Positions 40,532-48,747 of a DNA stretch of 64,000 bases are shown piece after piece. A program made the translations under genes and the position numbers. Within the stretch, counting starts at the first letter, position 1. Each line of letters opens with the position of its first letter. Below the pieces are notes generated by a model. It ran no database searches. It saw nothing but the letters and a program-made list of their open reading frames with translations, and was not told the DNA's origin. This DNA is from Planctomycetes bacterium MalM25 (GTDB lineage: Bacteria > Planctomycetota > Planctomycetia > Pirellulales > Lacipirellulaceae), in contig CP036424.1 in the NCBI GenBank assembly GCA_007745835.1, positions 4,265,968 to 4,329,967 of the forward strand, written 5' to 3'.

Positions 40532-41734
40532 CTAGGCGGCCAGGCGGGCCGGACTCGCCAGGGCGGCGGCGTACTCGCCGACCGCCTCGATGACGCGCGT
40601 CTGCTCGTCCTCGCGTAGCTCGGGGAAGACCGGCAGCGAGAGGACCTCTTCGGCGGCCCGCTCCGTGTGCGGCAGGTCGCCCGGGCGGTAGCCCAGGTCG
40701 GCGAAGCAGGCCTGCTGGTGCAGCGGGACCGGGTAGTAGATCGCCGCGCCGATCTTCCGATCGCCGAGCCACTTCTGCAACGCGTCGCGACGGCCGTCGG
40801 CGACACGGACCGTGTACTGGTTCCACACGCTCGGGCAGCCGGGGGCTTCGACCGGCGTGGTCACGAGGCCGGTGGTGGGGCCGGAGTCAAAAGCCTCCGC
40901 ATAGCGCGCGGCGTGTCGTCCACGAGCGGCGGAGTATTCGCCCAAGCGCTTGAGCTTCACGCCCAAGGCGGCCGCCTGGATCGTGTCGAGACGGCTGTTC
41001 AGCCCGACCACGTGGTGGTGGTAACGCGGGCTCTGGCCGTGGTCGCACAGCACGCGGAGCTGGTCAGCCATCTCGCCGTCGTTGGTGGTGATCATGCCGC
41101 CGTCGCCCATGCCGCCCAGGTTCTTGGTCGGGTAGAAGCTGATGCAGCCGAACTTGCCGATCGAGCCGATCGGTTGGCCGTGGTACGAGGCGCCGATCGC
41201 CTGAGCGGCGTCCTCGACGATCGGCAAGCCGTGCTCGTCGGCGACCGCCTGTAGGGCCGCCATGTCGGCCGACTGCCCAAACAAGTGGACCGGCAGGATC
41301 GCCTTGGTGGCCGGCGTGACGCGGCGGGCGACGTCCTGCGGATCGATGTTGAAGGTGTCCGGCAGGATGTCGGCGAAGACCGGCGTCGCGCCGAGGCGCG
41401 AGACACAGCCCGCCGTGGCGAAGAATGTGAAGCTGGGGCAGATCACCTCGTCGCCCGGCCCGACGCCCAGCGCCATGAGGGCGAGCAGGATCGCGTCGCT
41501 GCCCGAGGCGCAACCGACCGCGTGCTCCGTGCCGCACAGTTCGGCGACGGCGGCCTCCAGGTCGCGGACCGCGGGGCCCTTCAAAAAGGCTCCCGTATCG
41601 ACCACCTCGGTGATCGCCGCGAGCACCTCGTCGCGGAGCGGGTCGTTCTGCCGGTTGATGTCCAGCAGCGGGACCGGCTTGGCCTCCGCAGCGGGGTGGG
41701 ACGAAAGCGGGACCGCGGGCGCAGGCGTGCTCAT
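40532..41734 (-). CDS. DegT/DnrJ/EryC1/StrS-family aminotransferase
   Basis: A 400-residue PLP-dependent sugar aminotransferase or dehydratase, used in nucleotide-sugar synthesis for surface glycans. The PLP-binding lysine is in SFYPTKNLGGMGDGGMI, with the family blocks EHAVGCASGSDAILLAL, PSFTFFATAG, LPVHLFGQSADM, EDAAQAIGA and GLNSRLDTIQAAAL. The start MSTPAPAV at 41734 is supported by GGGAAG nine bases upstream. It lies end-to-end with the small membrane gene on the other strand. The product sugar cannot be named from sequence. Confidence 0.92.
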   Translation of the reverse strand: MSTPAPAVPLSSHPAAEAKPVPLLDINRQNDPLRDEVLAAITEVVDTGAFLKGPAVRDLEAAVAELCGTEHAVGCASGSDAILLALMALGVGPGDEVICPSFTFFATAGCVSRLGATPVFADILPDTFNIDPQDVARRVTPATKAILPVHLFGQSADMAALQAVADEHGLPIVEDAAQAIGASYHGQPIGSIGKFGCISFYPTKNLGGMGDGGMITTNDGEMADQLRVLCDHGQSPRYHHHVVGLNSRLDTIQAAALGVKLKRLGEYSAARGRHAARYAEAFDSGPTTGLVTTPVEAPGCPSVWNQYTVRVADGRRDALQKWLGDRKIGAAIYYPVPLHQQACFADLGYRPGDLPHTERAAEEVLSLPVFPELREDEQTRVIEAVGEYAAALASPARLAA

Positions 41735-42035
41735 TTTGAGGATCTTCCCTGATCGGAACGTGACGTTCACTTGTGTGGGATCGCGACCGATCGACGTCCT
41801 GTCGAAGGGCCAAAGCGGTGCGAAGGGTACGCCCCGGCGAGGGGCGAGTCAACGCGACTGCAACTAGTGCATCGACCGCAACCGTTAGCGATCCTCACCT
41901 CAACCGCCAGACCGTGGCGTTCGGTCACGGCGCCAGCACCGCCAGCACGCTGAGTGCAACCTCATGCCAACAGAAAAGCCGCCGCCGGGCGAGGCCCGGC
42001 GGCGGCTTGCGTTAGCTAGCTTATCGCTCAGCGAC
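41735..42035. other. Intergenic stretch with one terminator
   Basis: Apart from the terminator at 41974-42008 I see nothing in this stretch: no open frame with coding-like composition, no tRNA and no repeats shared with other parts of the window. Confidence 0.5.
41974..42008 (-). terminator. Intrinsic terminator after the PEP-CTERM gene
   Basis: A GCCGCCGCCGGGC / GCCCGGCGGCGGC stem with GAG loop, followed by TTTTC on the minus strand. It lies about 30 bases past the stop of the PEP-CTERM gene. Confidence 0.85.
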
Positions 42036-42773
42036 TCAGCCGCGCTTGCGGCCGGCGATGGCGGCGAGGCTCAGCAGGGCCAGAGCGACCGTGGTCGGCT
42101 CGGGGACGAGCGACGGGTTCGTCGCGCCGAACGTCGTGGCGGTCGGGTCCGGGGTGAAGAGCGAGGCGTCAACCTCGGGGCCACCACCAGCTGCGAAGAC
42201 ACCGATGTGCTCGCTTGGGCCACCGAAATCAACGGTAACCGTCTGGTACCAGTCGCCGGTGGTCGGCTCACGGAAAACGCTGAGGGGCTCGAACTCGCCG
42301 TTGAACAGGATGTCGGTGCCGCCAAGCGAGGCACCGTAGAGCAAGGCATCATCGCCTGCCGTGTCCGAAACACCAACCGCATCGAGAACCGTGCCGAGGC
42401 TCGAGGTATCGATCGTGCCCGTGTCACCAACATCGAGGTCGTCACCAATCGAACCGGTGAAGGCGTCGGTCAAGATCACCGTAAACGACGGGTTCTCGAG
42501 GTCAGGAGTCGTCACGACCGCGAGACCATTGGCATCAAAAGAGCCTGAAACGCTAGCGGCGCGATCAACTACGCCAAGCGATCCACCGGGGTCGTTCTCG
42601 ATCGAGAGGATCCAGTAATCGAAAGCGGCCAGGGGGGTGCCGATCAGCTCGAACGTGGACCCGGCGGGGTCGCTTCCGGCGGGGTTGGGCTCAAACTCGT
42701 TGAGCAGCCCGGCGTTAGCCGAGGCGACCGGCAGGATGCCGGCGCAGAGAGCAATCAAGATGCGCATCTTCAT
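42036..42773 (-). CDS. PEP-CTERM sorting domain protein
   Basis: A 245-residue exported protein with signal peptide MKMRILIALCAGILPVASANA and a C-terminal PEP-CTERM tag: VPEPTTVALALLSLAAIAGRKRG, i.e. Pro-Glu-Pro, a hydrophobic helix and basic residues. Such proteins are processed by an exosortase and placed at the cell surface. The body is Asp/Gly-rich, all-beta (possibly a lamin-tail-like fold; NEFEPNPAGSDPAGSTFELIG resembles the start of such domains). It has no enzymatic motif. The exosortase is not in this window. Confidence 0.85.
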   Translation of the reverse strand: MKMRILIALCAGILPVASANAGLLNEFEPNPAGSDPAGSTFELIGTPLAAFDYWILSIENDPGGSLGVVDRAASVSGSFDANGLAVVTTPDLENPSFTVILTDAFTGSIGDDLDVGDTGTIDTSSLGTVLDAVGVSDTAGDDALLYGASLGGTDILFNGEFEPLSVFREPTTGDWYQTVTVDFGGPSEHIGVFAAGGGPEVDASLFTPDPTATTFGATNPSLVPEPTTVALALLSLAAIAGRKRG

Positions 42774-43170
42774 TAGCCTTCAAAGGGGAAAGGTGGGGCG
42801 ACGGCATCGGCCGTCGCTGATCTTGGTGGGTGAATCTGGCGTGTGGGGACTACGGCCCTCAACACGGGTACCCCTGACAGTACTCAAACGGGGCTCGGCA
42901 GCAAGGTTTCCTCTGGGGTTTTAATCCGTTTCTCACATTTTCCGCTCACACCATCTCCCGGGACGTCCCGCACCCCCCAAAAGAACAACGCCCGGGCCGT
43001 CTCCGGCCCGGGCGTCGTCGCGGGTAAATCTCAAAGACTGCCGGCGGGCGTCAGACGCCCTAAGCCTCATGCGACCGGCAGGTGTGGGGAGATGGCAGAT
43101 GGCAGGAGTCAGGTGATAGGGCCCGCTGGTGAGCACCTATTCTCTGCCATCTACCCTCGATCATCTTTTC
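42774..43170. other. Intergenic stretch with nrdJ terminator and short inverted repeat
   Basis: No gene is seen. The stretch holds the probable nrdJ terminator (42988-43015), a small GGGCGTC/GACGCCC hairpin (about 43047-43061) and an AGATGGCAGA / TCTGCCATCT inverted pair (43090-43099 and 43143-43152) just past the nrdJ stop. The part nearest the PEP-CTERM gene must carry its promoter, but no clear boxes stand out. Confidence 0.5.
42988..43015 (-). terminator. Intrinsic terminator after nrdJ
   Basis: An 11-bp perfect stem ACGCCCGGGCC / GGCCCGGGCGT with a 6-base loop, followed on the minus strand by TTGTTCTTTT. It lies about 155 bases past the nrdJ stop. Confidence 0.75.
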
Positions 43171-46100
43171 TCAGCTGCAACCCATCGACGCTCCACAGTT
43201 GTGGCAGAGGTAGCAATTGCCGTTGCGGACGGTGATGCTGCCGCAGTTGTCGCACGCCGGGGCGTCGACCTGGAAGCCGGCGAACTGGTCGTTGCGCCCC
43301 CCTTCCCCGGCGGCCAAGGCGCCTTCGCCCAGCGAGACGCCGGCCCGCTCGAGCAGCTTGGTGCTGATCTCCTCCACCACCTGCGTGGAACCGTTAGCGG
43401 TCGCGGCGCCATTTGCGTGGCCGTTGGAGCCGTGGCTATTTGCCGAGGCTCCGTTCGCCGCGGCCGTGGTGGCTTCTTGCCCCGCGGTCGGCCCGTCCGC
43501 CTTCTTGGCGGCGGGCTTGGTCTCGCCGAGCTCTTCTTCCTTGGGTGGCGAAGAACCCTTCGTTGGCGACGAGGCGCCGGCGTCGATCGGCAGCCCCTGC
43601 GAGGCCTCTTTGTACCCCTTCAAGAACTCGATGCCGAGCCAGCGGAAGATGTAGTCGATCAGGCTCTTGGCGATGCGGATGTCCGGGTTCTTCGTGTGCC
43701 CCTGCGGCTCGAACCGCATGTGGCTGAACTTGCGGACGTAATCCTCCAGCGGCACGCCGTACTGCAGGCTCATCGAGACCGAAGTGCCGAAGGCGTCCAT
43801 GAGGCCGCCGATCGTGCTGCCCTCTTTGGCCATCGTGATGAACAGCTCGCCGGGGCGGCCGTCATCGAACATGCCGACCGTGATGTAGCCCTCGTGGCCC
43901 GCGACGCTGAACTTGTGCGTCTTCGAGTTGCGGGTGTCGGGCAGCCGCTCGCGGCGGGGCTTGGCGACGGTGACCTCTTCGGTCTTGGCGTCTTTGCCCT
44001 GCTTCTGCGTGTTGAGCGGCTGGCTGTCCTTCGAGCCGTCGCGGTAGATCGCCAGGGCCTTCAGGCCGAGCTTCCAACCGTCGTAGTACGCCTCGGCGAT
44101 CTCCTCGGGCGTGGTGTCCCGCGGCATGTTGACCGTCTTGCTGATGGCGCCCGAAAGGAAGGGCTGAGCGGCCGCCATCATCGTCACGTGGGCCCGCCAG
44201 GGGATGCTCCGCGTGCCGCCCGCGGGCGTGAACGCACAGTCGAAGATCGGCAGGTGCTCCGGCTTCAGATCGCTGGCGCCCTCGATCGTGTCCTCGCGGT
44301 CGATGTGGGCGAGGATCGAGTCGATCTCCGGCTGGCTGTAGCCGAGCTTCTCCAAAGCCGCGGGGACCGACTGGTTGACGATCTTCAGCATGCCGCCACC
44401 GGCGAGCTGCTTATACTTCACCAGGGCGATGTCCGGCTCGATGCCGGTCGTGTCGCAGTCCATCATGAAGCTGATGGTGCCCGTGGGCGCCAGGACGGTC
44501 GCCTGGGCGTTGCGGAAGCCGTGGGCCTGGCCCGCGGAGACCACGCGGTCCCACACGTCCTGGGCGGCCTGCGACAGGTCCGTGGGGCAGTTCGTGTCGA
44601 TCTCGCCGACCGCGTCGCGGTGCATCTGCATCACGCGGTTCATCGGCTCGCGGTTGTCGGCGTAGCCGTCAAACGGGCCGACCGCCTCGGACAGCTCGGC
44701 GCTGGTGAGGTTCGCCGTGCCGTGCATGATCGCCGTAAGGGCGCCACACACGCCGCGTCCTTCGTCCGAGTCGTAAGGCAGGCCGCCGGTCATCAGCACG
44801 CTGCCCAGGTTCGAGTACCCCAGGCCGAGCGGGCGGTACTTGTGGCTGTTGGCGGCGATCTTCGCCGTCGGGTAGCTGGCGTGGTCGACCAGGATCTCCT
44901 GGGCGATGAAGAACGTCCGGCAGGCCGCGGCGAAGCGGTCGTGGTCGAACGTGCCCGCCTGGCCCTCGGCGGTGTCATCCTTGCGGACGAACTTCATCAG
45001 GTTGATGCTCGCCAGGTTGCACGCCGTGTCGTCGAGGAACATGTACTCGCTGCACGGGTTCGACGCGTTGATCCGACCGCTGTTGGGGCACGTGTGCCAG
45101 CGGTTGATCGTCGTGTCGTACTGCACGCCCGGGTCGCCGCAGTGCCAGGCGCAATCGGCCATGCGGTCCATGACTTCGCGGGCTTGGTAGGTCGGGCCCT
45201 CGATCGTGTTATCGGTGACGTAGCGGGTCTTCCACTCGCCGTCCTTCTCGAAGGCCGTCATGAAATCGTCCGTCAGCCGGACGCTCAGGTTGGCGTTCTG
45301 GAACATGACCGAGCTGTACGCTTCGCCGTTGAAGTTCGACTCGTACTTGCCGCTGGCGATCAGCGTCTGGGCCTTCTGCTCCTCCTTCCACTTGCACTCG
45401 ATGAACTCCATCACGTCCGGGTGCCAGACCTTGATGGACTGCATCTTCGCGGCCCGGCGGGTCTTGCCGCCCGACTTCACCACCGCGGCGATCTGGTCGT
45501 ACACCCGCATGAACGACAGCGGGCCACTCGGCGTGCCGCCGCCGGACAGCTTCTCGCGTTTGCTGCGGAGGGTCGACAGGTCGGTTCCGGTGCCGGAGCC
45601 GAACTTGAACAGCATGGCCTCGCTCTGCGCGAGGTTCATGATGTCTTCCATGTTGTCGCCGACCGACTGGATGAAGCACGCCGAGCCCTGGGGGTACTCG
45701 TACGGGTTATCCGGCTGAACGACCGTCTGCGACTGCGGTTCCCAACGCCAGTTGCACCTGGCGCCGCTCACCCCGTACTGGTGGTAGAGGCCGACGTTGA
45801 ACCAGACGGGCGAATTGAAGGCGCCGTGCTGGTGCAGGCAAAGCCACGACAGGTCGCGGTAGAAGCGCTCGCCGTCTTCCTTGCTGGCGAAGTAGCCGTC
45901 TTCGAGGCCCCAATCGGCGATCGTGCGGCTGACGCGGTGCACCAGCTGGCGGACGCTGTACTCACGCTCCGGCGTGCCGACTTCGCCGTAGAAGTACTTG
46001 CTGCAGATGACGTTGGTCGCCAGCTGGCTCCAGAACGTGGGCACTTCGCAGTTGTTCTGCTCGAACAGCACCTCGCCGTTCTCATCCTTGATGCTGGACG

Positions 46101-46266
46101 AGCGGATCTCCCAGTTCACCGTGTCGAACACGTCGGCCACTTCGCTGGCCGGCGGGCAGAACGTGGCGTCGAATTTGACCCGTCCGTGGAAGGACTTCTC
46201 GGCGGGGGCGTTTGCTCCCAGGGTCTCGGATTGCGTCTTGGCCAAATCGGCGTCAACTGTCGCCAC
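43171..46266 (-). CDS. nrdJ: Vitamin B12-dependent (class II) ribonucleotide reductase with C-terminal zinc ribbon
   Basis: Makes deoxyribonucleotides using adenosylcobalamin to generate the thiyl radical. The 1031-residue protein has the substrate-site cysteine in QGSACFIQS, the radical block NPCSEYMFLDDTACNLASINL, an allosteric-type N-terminal ATP-cone-poor region, and the late APTGTISFMMDCDTTGIEP. The C-terminal ~150 residues are a low-complexity Ala/Gly linker leading to a zinc ribbon: CDNCGSITVRNGNCYLCHNCGASMGCS holds paired CxxC motifs, used for re-reduction. The GTG start has GGAGGT upstream. It does not need oxygen. The 1115-codon open frame on the opposite strand is a shadow. Confidence 0.96.
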   Translation of the reverse strand: MATVDADLAKTQSETLGANAPAEKSFHGRVKFDATFCPPASEVADVFDTVNWEIRSSSIKDENGEVLFEQNNCEVPTFWSQLATNVICSKYFYGEVGTPEREYSVRQLVHRVSRTIADWGLEDGYFASKEDGERFYRDLSWLCLHQHGAFNSPVWFNVGLYHQYGVSGARCNWRWEPQSQTVVQPDNPYEYPQGSACFIQSVGDNMEDIMNLAQSEAMLFKFGSGTGTDLSTLRSKREKLSGGGTPSGPLSFMRVYDQIAAVVKSGGKTRRAAKMQSIKVWHPDVMEFIECKWKEEQKAQTLIASGKYESNFNGEAYSSVMFQNANLSVRLTDDFMTAFEKDGEWKTRYVTDNTIEGPTYQAREVMDRMADCAWHCGDPGVQYDTTINRWHTCPNSGRINASNPCSEYMFLDDTACNLASINLMKFVRKDDTAEGQAGTFDHDRFAAACRTFFIAQEILVDHASYPTAKIAANSHKYRPLGLGYSNLGSVLMTGGLPYDSDEGRGVCGALTAIMHGTANLTSAELSEAVGPFDGYADNREPMNRVMQMHRDAVGEIDTNCPTDLSQAAQDVWDRVVSAGQAHGFRNAQATVLAPTGTISFMMDCDTTGIEPDIALVKYKQLAGGGMLKIVNQSVPAALEKLGYSQPEIDSILAHIDREDTIEGASDLKPEHLPIFDCAFTPAGGTRSIPWRAHVTMMAAAQPFLSGAISKTVNMPRDTTPEEIAEAYYDGWKLGLKALAIYRDGSKDSQPLNTQKQGKDAKTEEVTVAKPRRERLPDTRNSKTHKFSVAGHEGYITVGMFDDGRPGELFITMAKEGSTIGGLMDAFGTSVSMSLQYGVPLEDYVRKFSHMRFEPQGHTKNPDIRIAKSLIDYIFRWLGIEFLKGYKEASQGLPIDAGASSPTKGSSPPKEEELGETKPAAKKADGPTAGQEATTAAANGASANSHGSNGHANGAATANGSTQVVEEISTKLLERAGVSLGEGALAAGEGGRNDQFAGFQVDAPACDNCGSITVRNGNCYLCHNCGASMGCS

Positions 46267-46493
46267 GATTACCTCCTGTCAGGCTCTGTAAGAATGGGCA
46301 TCCTTACCTATCAAATTGGTGAACTCTTGTCCACCAATCCACCGCAGGCTTTCTTCGGCCCACCTTGCCGTCCTCCTGCAGCGGTTCTTCGCATCGCGTC
46401 CTTGCGAGCGACCTCCTCAGAGGTCCGCCCCCATATGTGGCCCCTATCGGAGCCAACTCCCGATAATCAGGAGTAAAAAACGCTTCTCCACCC

Positions 46494-46503
46494 CAATATA
46501 TTG
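46494..46503. promoter_or_regulatory. Palindrome CAATATATTG, possible NrdR box
   Basis: The 10-bp perfect palindrome CAATATATTG sits within CCCCAATATATTGTAG, which matches the general NrdR-box form (an ATAT-centred 16-mer with CA/TG flanks). It lies about 230 bases before nrdJ. NrdR represses ribonucleotide reductase genes in many bacteria. A single box is weak evidence because functional sites are usually paired. Confidence 0.4.
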
Positions 46504-46608
46504 TAGCCGATGCCCATCAAGCCACAACATTTGGTTCGTCGGGTCGCAAATCCTACGCGCTTCAAGCTCGCCGTCAATGCAAATCCTTGTGTGTCGTAAC
46601 TTGCTAGC

Positions 46609-46624
46609 ACACAACAGGTTGTGT
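46609..46624. promoter_or_regulatory. 16-bp perfect palindrome upstream of nrdJ, possible operator
   Basis: ACACAACAGGTTGTGT: two 6-base arms (ACACAA/TTGTGT) with a four-base centre. A partial second copy (CTTGTGTGT) lies about 15 bases away at 46586-46594. The symmetry and spacing suit a dimeric repressor. It might be an NrdR-type or unrelated operator for nrdJ or the divergent lipoprotein gene. Confidence 0.4.
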
Positions 46625-46877
46625 CATGCAAAGTAGATCCGAAGAAGACAAGATGAAGGCCCGATGCACGCTCTAAGTTGCATCCTAGAAAACACTTAGG
46701 TCGATTCAGGCACTCGTAAACGACCGTATCGGTCGATGGAAGCTTTTTCGTCTCACCCAGAACGGTTTGGGCAAACAGGGTAAAACACGCGACCCGGTCG
46801 GCGTGGACACGCTTTCACGAGTCGGCGAGAACCCGCTTCTCGCCCCCCTCTGCCCACCCTCTGGTCGATCACTCGCC

Positions 46878-47697
46878 ATGCCCTTCAGGTCGATCGTCTG
46901 CCTGTTGTTGATGACGGTCGGAGTGTCGGGGTGCGCCGGCTCACGCTGGGCGAAGGGGGACCCGGAATACGACCGCAAATATCCCGTCCACACCGGCAAC
47001 CTCGGCCGGATGGCCAAGCAGTCGATCGACGCCCGTAGCGTCACCGCAGGAAAGGACCGGCTGGTACTCCTCGATCGCCGCGAGCGACTCCCCCGCCGCC
47101 GGAGAGGTCGCCGTGGGCGCCTACGGCTACCCAGAGGATTACGAGGGCGTTGTCGAGACCCGCGTCGGCGTGCGTGGGATCGCCCTGGCCGACGACGATG
47201 GGGGCATCGCGGGCGGCCTTGAGCTCGGCGGGCGGCTGCAAACCCCGACGCGTCTCGCGCCGTTCATCGGGGCAAGCCTCTTCCTCGGTGGGTCATCGCT
47301 CGACTGGGCCTTCCAGGAGAGCGGCGAAGGGACCGAGTACGACCTCGCGGCTGCCTTCACGCCCGAGGCCGGCCTGCACTACTGGCTCACGCCCGAGTGG
47401 CGACTGACCGCTTCGGTCACGCACACGTTCATCGACTTCGACGGCCCGGGCCACGGCGACTACACCCTGTACGGCGTGTCGCTCGCCTACCTCAGCATCC
47501 CGGGCTTTCGCTCCCCTGTGCTGGCCCCCGGCGAGTCGATCGACTGCGGCCGCCCGATCGCCCTCGATCCCCCCCGACGACTGCCATCTACCGAGCCTCC
47601 TGAAGGAGTTGTTGAAGACGGCGGGAAGGGCCCCAGGCCGAACTACGCCGAGTTGCTCGGCCCGGAAAACGATACAACGGGCTCTCCTGCGAGATGA
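46878..47697 (+). pseudogene. Frameshifted lipoprotein/outer-membrane protein gene
   Basis: The first part, from ATG 46878, encodes a lipoprotein signal (MPFRSIVCLLLMTVGVSGC, lipobox VSGC) followed by about 40 coherent residues ending ...VTAGKDR near 47061. That frame then turns into Arg-rich non-coding-type sequence. One base later a second frame continues sensibly as WYSSIAASDSPAAGE, then GAYGYPEDYEGVVETRVGVRG and a beta-rich C-terminal part to 47697. The simplest reading is a single +1 frameshift at about 47062-47065 in one ~270-residue exported protein. It could be a real mutation or a sequencing error. If intact it would be a periplasm-facing beta-barrel-like protein. Confidence 0.75.
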
Positions 47698-47787
47698 GTC
47701 TCAACTGTCGGCGGAAGCCGATTGATTGGGCGCCGGGGCAGCGATCCTCGGCGGGATGATCGGCCGGCTGCCGCCGGCGGCTTGGTC
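47698..47787. repeat. Diverged intergenic repeat, copy 1
   Basis: Contains CTCAACTGTCGGCGGAAGCC (47700-47719, followed by GATTGAT) and, about 40 bases later, CGGCCGGCTGCCGCCGGCGG (47761-47780, followed by CTTGG). The same two blocks with a few changes occur at 50282-50392. Both copies are just after the end of a plus-strand gene. They can form GC-rich hairpins, so a terminator-type or REP-type role is possible. Confidence 0.5.
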
Positions 47788-47883
47788 GATGGGCTCAACT
47801 TACTGAGAACCTGAGAACAGACGGTAGAAAGCGGGAAGCGAGCGAAAGCGAACCCGTGACGGCCCGCTCCGGTCTCTGCCGGC

Positions 47884-48624
47884 ATGAGCACCGCCACCTA
47901 TCGCTGGAACGCCGACCAAGCGGCCGCCGATTACGACGCCGCCGGACCGGTCATTCACCCCCTCTACGACGAGGTCCAAGAGAGGGTCGTCGACGCCCTG
48001 GCCGAAGTAGTCGAGTCGCCGTCGCACGTGATCGACCTGGGTGGCGGCTCGGGGCGGCTGGCGGAGCGGGTCTTGGAACGATTCCCGCAGGCGACCGTCA
48101 CCGTGGTCGATCCCTCCGAGCCCTTCCTGCGGCTCGCCAGACGCCGCCTCGCCCGCTTCGGCAAACGGGCCCGATATCTCGCCAGTCGCGCCCAGGAGCC
48201 CTGGAACGAGGCCGTGGGGCCCGCCGACGCAATCGTCAGCACCTCCGCCCTGCACCACCTCGACTCGGTCGAGAAGAACCGCGTGTTCACCGCCTGCCAC
48301 GCGGCGCTCAAGCCAGACGGCGCCTTCATCAACGGCGACGAGTACCGCCCCCCTTCGGACCGGACCTACCGCGAGCTGCTCGAAGAGTGGGGCGAGCACA
48401 TGCGTGGCTCGCTCGCTGCGGGGCTCATCCCTGACACGTTCGGCCCCCTGCTCGACCGGTGGGAAGCGAGCAACCTGCACGACTTCGGCGGTCCGCGCGA
48501 GAGCGGCGACGACTGTCACGAGACGGTCGAAGAGCAATCAGCCCGCCTCTACGGCGCAGGCTTCCGGGAGGTTCGCACCACCTTCCGAGAGCGACTGTGG
48601 GGCGTTGTGGTCGCCTCGGGGTGA
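47884..48624 (+). CDS. Class I SAM-dependent methyltransferase
   Basis: A 246-residue methyltransferase. Motif I is VIDLGGGSGRLAERVL at about residue 48, the acidic ribose-binding residue is in VTVVDPSEPFLRLA, and AIVSTSALHHLD with FINGDEYRPP gives the later motifs. No signal peptide. The substrate is not evident; the family includes small-molecule, quinone and tRNA enzymes. It stands alone between an intergenic repeat and the PQQ-type gene. Confidence 0.85.
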   Translation: MSTATYRWNADQAAADYDAAGPVIHPLYDEVQERVVDALAEVVESPSHVIDLGGGSGRLAERVLERFPQATVTVVDPSEPFLRLARRRLARFGKRARYLASRAQEPWNEAVGPADAIVSTSALHHLDSVEKNRVFTACHAALKPDGAFINGDEYRPPSDRTYRELLEEWGEHMRGSLAAGLIPDTFGPLLDRWEASNLHDFGGPRESGDDCHETVEEQSARLYGAGFREVRTTFRERLWGVVVASG

Positions 48625-48747
48625 GTGCGATAGGCTTTTGGCGGAACCCAACCAACTTTGCGGGGTTCTACCTGCTTGATCTCCGGGAGCCGTCCCTGTG
48701 TTCTCGGCTAGAGCGTACGCCCCGCCTCTTCCGCCAGAGAACCCGTC

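Larger units (their letters stand above)
46267..46877. other. Long leader/regulatory region upstream of nrdJ
   Basis: About 610 bases without a convincing gene. It is clearly more AT-rich than its surroundings in the middle. On the nrdJ strand it has hairpins near the gene (ATTGGTGGAC-AAGA-GTTCACCAAT at about 46312-46335) and ACTCCTGAT-ATCGGGAGT further out, plus two palindromes listed separately. A short open frame here (46316-46636) has no coding character. It also contains the promoter of the frameshifted lipoprotein gene on the plus strand. Confidence 0.5.

Noticed and set aside
43129-46476. 1115-codon open frame on the plus strand opposite nrdJ
   Set aside because: The translation is Arg/Gly/Val/Ala-rich with no recognisable family, as expected for the antisense of a high-GC gene. 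nrdJ on the minus strand is unambiguous.
46316-46636. 106-codon open frame in the nrdJ leader
   Set aside because: Composition is Ser/Arg/Pro/Cys-rich without motifs, and it overlaps palindromes and hairpins; no evidence of coding.
46267-46690. Cobalamin riboswitch upstream of B12-dependent nrdJ
   Set aside because: The conserved B12-box and core elements could not be found by eye; GAGCCTGACAGGAGG near the start is better explained as the ribosome-binding site.
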